Assembly (NCBI RefSeq): GCF_002017875.1
Contig: NZ_MUFV01000003.1
Span: 218,001 to 282,000, forward strand
From: Deinococcus sp. LM3
GTDB taxonomy: Bacteria; Deinococcota; Deinococci; Deinococcales; Deinococcaceae
Length of the DNA: 64,000 nt
Direction: 5' to 3'
Part shown: piece by piece, positions 61,967 to 64,000 of the stretch
How the letters are laid out: the number at the start of each line of letters is the position of its first letter
Numbering within the stretch: position 1 is the stretch's first letter
Made by a program: the position numbers and the translations under genes
The notes under the pieces: generated by a model
Seen by the model: only the letters and a program-made list of their open reading frames with translations
What the model was told of the DNA's origin: nothing
Databases searched by the model: none

Positions 61967-63151
61967 TCAGGGGTGGGGTAGCCGGGCGAGGTACAGCGCG
62001 GGTTCGCCGTGCATGTCGCTGGTGAACAGCACGGCCTGCTCGTCGGGCGTGAAGGACGGGTGAGGGTGCGTGACCTGCCGGCTGCCCAGGTGGACCCGCC
62101 ACGACGAGTGGTGGCCGGCCAGGGGGCGGCTGGTGCGGGTACGCAGGTCGAACAGGTGCAGGAAAGGGTCGGGTTCGAACTGGTGAGCGCTGGCGTCGGC
62201 GACGTCCTCGGGAGGGCCGCTGCCGTCCCCGACGAGCAGCGTGCCGTCAAAGTTACTCATGAGGTGCGAGCAGGGCGGCATGGTCATCAGGGTCTCGTTC
62301 GTCAGGGTGTCGGGGTCGGCGGCGCAGATCAGGCGGTCGCGCTGCCCGGCGCGGTACAGCACGTAGATCAGCCGGGAGCCGTCGGGCACCCAGAACTCGT
62401 GCGTGCAGGACTCGCCGGGCACGTGTGGCCGCACGGGACGGGGGTGCCGGCCGTCCCCGTCGATCAGCCACATGCGCTGCTGCACGAGGTCGTGCGGCCC
62501 CTCGTGGCAGTACGCGACGGTGGGCGCGCGGACGCCGGCCGGGCCGCTGTTCGGTGGGTCGGGCCGGTACATGGGGTGGCCCAGCCAGCGGGCCTCCTGG
62601 TGGATGACCTGCGCCTGCCCGCTGCGCAGGTCGATGACGATCAGGCGGCAGCGCGGGTTGCGATGGAAGGTGTCGCGGAAGCCCGCCCAGCTGTCGAGTG
62701 GCAGCAGGTCCCCCTCGGCGACCTCGATGCCGACCATGTGCGTGCACTCGCTGTTCGCGACCCAGGTGCCGTAGCCGCGCTGGCCGTCCGGGACGGTGTA
62801 CACGACGTCCTCGCGCAGGGTGTCCAGGTGCACGCGGCGCAGTTCACGGCCCGCCTTGACGTAGTACGCGGCGCGGTCGTCGGGACTCAGGAACGCGCCG
62901 AAGGTGTTGTCGCCGGGGCCCTCGGTCAACTGCCGGGCCTGCTGGGTCGCGAGGTCCAGCAGGTAGAGGTTCCAGTCACCGTCGAACAGACCGCCGAACA
63001 GCAGCCGGTCACCGCCCTGCGTGAAGCAGCGCTGGTAGAAATACGTGCGGTGGCAGGTGACGTCGCTCGGCGTGAGGCGCGTGACGGCCGCGCCGGTGTC
63101 CGGGTCGGTGAAGGTATGGGGGGTCAGGGAGCGGAGCTGGCCTTTGGGCAC
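61967..63151 (-). CDS. ogl: Oligogalacturonate lyase (PL22)
   Basis: 394 residues, seven-bladed propeller, cytoplasmic (no signal). Cleaves short oligogalacturonides to unsaturated monomers. Metal-binding His segments are present: YCHEGPHDL, GESCTHEFWVPDG and VTHPHPSFTPDE, with HMVGIEV earlier. The GTG start at 63151 has a GAGG ribosome site, 32 bases after the kdgF stop. Operon with kdgF and a sugar kinase: the pectin-uronate path. Confidence 0.9.
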   Translation of the reverse strand: MPKGQLRSLTPHTFTDPDTGAAVTRLTPSDVTCHRTYFYQRCFTQGGDRLLFGGLFDGDWNLYLLDLATQQARQLTEGPGDNTFGAFLSPDDRAAYYVKAGRELRRVHLDTLREDVVYTVPDGQRGYGTWVANSECTHMVGIEVAEGDLLPLDSWAGFRDTFHRNPRCRLIVIDLRSGQAQVIHQEARWLGHPMYRPDPPNSGPAGVRAPTVAYCHEGPHDLVQQRMWLIDGDGRHPRPVRPHVPGESCTHEFWVPDGSRLIYVLYRAGQRDRLICAADPDTLTNETLMTMPPCSHLMSNFDGTLLVGDGSGPPEDVADASAHQFEPDPFLHLFDLRTRTSRPLAGHHSSWRVHLGSRQVTHPHPSFTPDEQAVLFTSDMHGEPALYLARLPHP

Positions 63152-63183
63152 GGGAAGCCTCGATTGCAGGAGTGCGGGCGGGG

Positions 63184-63530
63184 TCAGGGACCGACGAGGT
63201 CCTCGCGGACGGGCGTGAACATGTCCAGCAGTTCCCCGTCGCTGACGGCGAGCGCCTCGTGCGGCACGCCGCCGGGAATGCTGAGGCTGTCCCCGGCGTG
63301 CAGGGTGTGGCGGGTGTCGCCCAGCACGAACTCGAAGGTGCCGGACAGGACCAGGGTCAGCTGCTCGTGCGGGTGGTCGTGGCGGGCGCCGCGCGCGCCG
63401 CGTTCGAACCGGACCTGCATGGCCATCAGCTGCTGCCCGCGCGCGGCGAGTCGGCGGGTCACGCCGGGTTCGGCGGGCGACCAGTCGGCGCCCAGGATCG
63501 GGGGGGGGAAAGCGGGGCGGGTTCGGTCAT
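63184..63530 (-). pseudogene. kdgF: KdgF-like cupin, frameshifted in a nine-G run
   Basis: KdgF turns unsaturated galacturonate monomers to the linear ketone. The cupin is clear: GARHDHPHEQLTLVLSGTFEF holds most metal ligands, and it ends LLDMFTPVREDL. The natural start is the ATG at 63530, which overlaps the kinase stop (ATGA), but nine C on the coding strand throw the frame off and it stops after 23 codons. With ten C it reads on through ILGADWSPAEPGVTRRL into the cupin. Alternatively a GTG at 63462 could start a 92-residue protein. Slippage, mutation or sequence error are all possible. Confidence 0.75.
63500..63508. repeat. Nine-G homopolymer within kdgF
   Basis: Nine G on the plus strand. 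One base more would restore the full kdgF frame. Confidence 0.85.
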
Positions 63531-64000
63531 GCGTGCGTCTCCGGGTGGGGGCGTGAGGGAACGGGCGGTGGCGGCAGGGCGCCCCGGTGGCGGATGGCGT
63601 GCGCGGCGCAGGCGTGCGCGGCGCGCGCGGCCTGCTCGGGCGTGTGGGCGTGGGTCAGCGCGTGCAGGAACGCGCCGTTCCAGGCGTCCCCGGCGCCCGT
63701 GGTATCCAGGACGTCCGGGACGGGCGGGGCGGGAACGTGCTGCGGGTCCGCGTGTGGACTGCACAGCCACGCGCCGCCCGCGCCGGCCTTCAGGGCGACC
63801 GTCACGCCCAGCGCCGCGAAGGCCCGTGCGGCGCCCGGCGCGTCCACCGAGGTGTGGTCCAGCGCAGAGTGGTCCAGCAGCGCAGCGTCCGCCGGGAAGC
63901 TCGGCAGCAGCAGATCCACGAAGGGCAGCAGCTCATGCAGCGCGGCGCGGGCCGCGTCCAGCCCGGTTCCGTCACCTGCCCGGTCGGCCCACAGGCGCGG
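63527..64000 (-). CDS. Partial PfkB-family sugar kinase, likely 2-keto-3-deoxygluconate kinase
   Basis: The C-terminal 157 residues are visible; the frame runs off the right edge. PVPDVLDTTGAGDAWNGAFL is the PfkB signature with the catalytic Asp. VDLLLPSFPADAALL fits the KdgK group. It sits upstream of kdgF (ATGA overlap) and ogl, so the substrate is probably KDG from galacturonate. The assignment to KDG is from context. Confidence 0.82.
   Translation of the reverse strand, partial: PRLWADRAGDGTGLDAARAALHELLPFVDLLLPSFPADAALLDHSALDHTSVDAPGAARAFAALGVTVALKAGAGGAWLCSPHADPQHVPAPPVPDVLDTTGAGDAWNGAFLHALTHAHTPEQAARAAHACAAHAIRHRGALPPPPVPSRPHPETHA

Overview
The window is about two thirds G+C and reads like a Deinococcus chromosome or large replicon. 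Three things point there. Many genes have a TANNNT -10 box 5 to 8 bases ahead of the ATG, the leaderless-promoter layout reported for this genus. Copies of a short structured dispersed repeat lie between genes. Large DUF11-type envelope proteins sit beside Mrp, thiamine and sugar genes typical of the group. The species cannot be named from sequence alone.

Layout. 1-1.7 kb: a partial 5TMR-LYT signalling protein diverges from rsgA. 1.8-7.6 kb: a galactan locus (solute-binding protein, GH53 galactanase, GH42 beta-galactosidase) runs leftward, with a LacI repressor facing the other way. 7.7-10.6 kb: a molybdate locus (HTH-PBP regulator, modA, modB; no modC). 10.7-14.1 kb: two GGDEF proteins around an unrecognised His-rich protein. 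14.3-26.2 kb: a four-gene operon of very large exported beta-rich proteins with calcium-loop-like motifs. 26.6-28.5 kb: an ABC exporter.

28.8-45 kb is an accessory stretch. It holds a TetR repressor with two SMR pumps, an SMR gene fragment, a tyrosine recombinase, a decayed IS4-type transposase, an AT-rich island with a small lipoprotein and a 253-bp MITE-like element, a methionine uptake operon (metN-metI-metQ-metQ) under a SAM-I riboswitch, a GNAT protein, a short type IA topoisomerase, an intact 1.3-kb IS4-family element and a family B DNA polymerase. 45.1-48.9 kb: a copper-related group (yibE/F-like, copD, copC, a DUF1775 protein, a His-rich DUF2946 protein). 49.2-55.2 kb: a complete seven-gene Mrp antiporter operon. 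55.3-61.3 kb: a TPP riboswitch with terminator, then thiC-thiE-thiS-thiG-thiO-thiD. 61.3-64 kb: a paralog of the His-rich protein, then oligogalacturonate lyase, kdgF (frameshifted at a nine-G run) and a partial sugar kinase.

How it fits together. The two sugar loci address different parts of plant pectin: galactan side chains on the left, oligogalacturonides on the right. This suggests a plant-debris or soil lifestyle. A 135-bp repeat with inverted ends and two strong hairpins occurs four times. Two copies lie inside the thiamine operon, and copies overlap the modB stop codon and the thiO start codon. Long G/C homopolymers lie in kdgF, in mnhC and upstream of the envelope operon; these are possible slippage sites or assembly errors.
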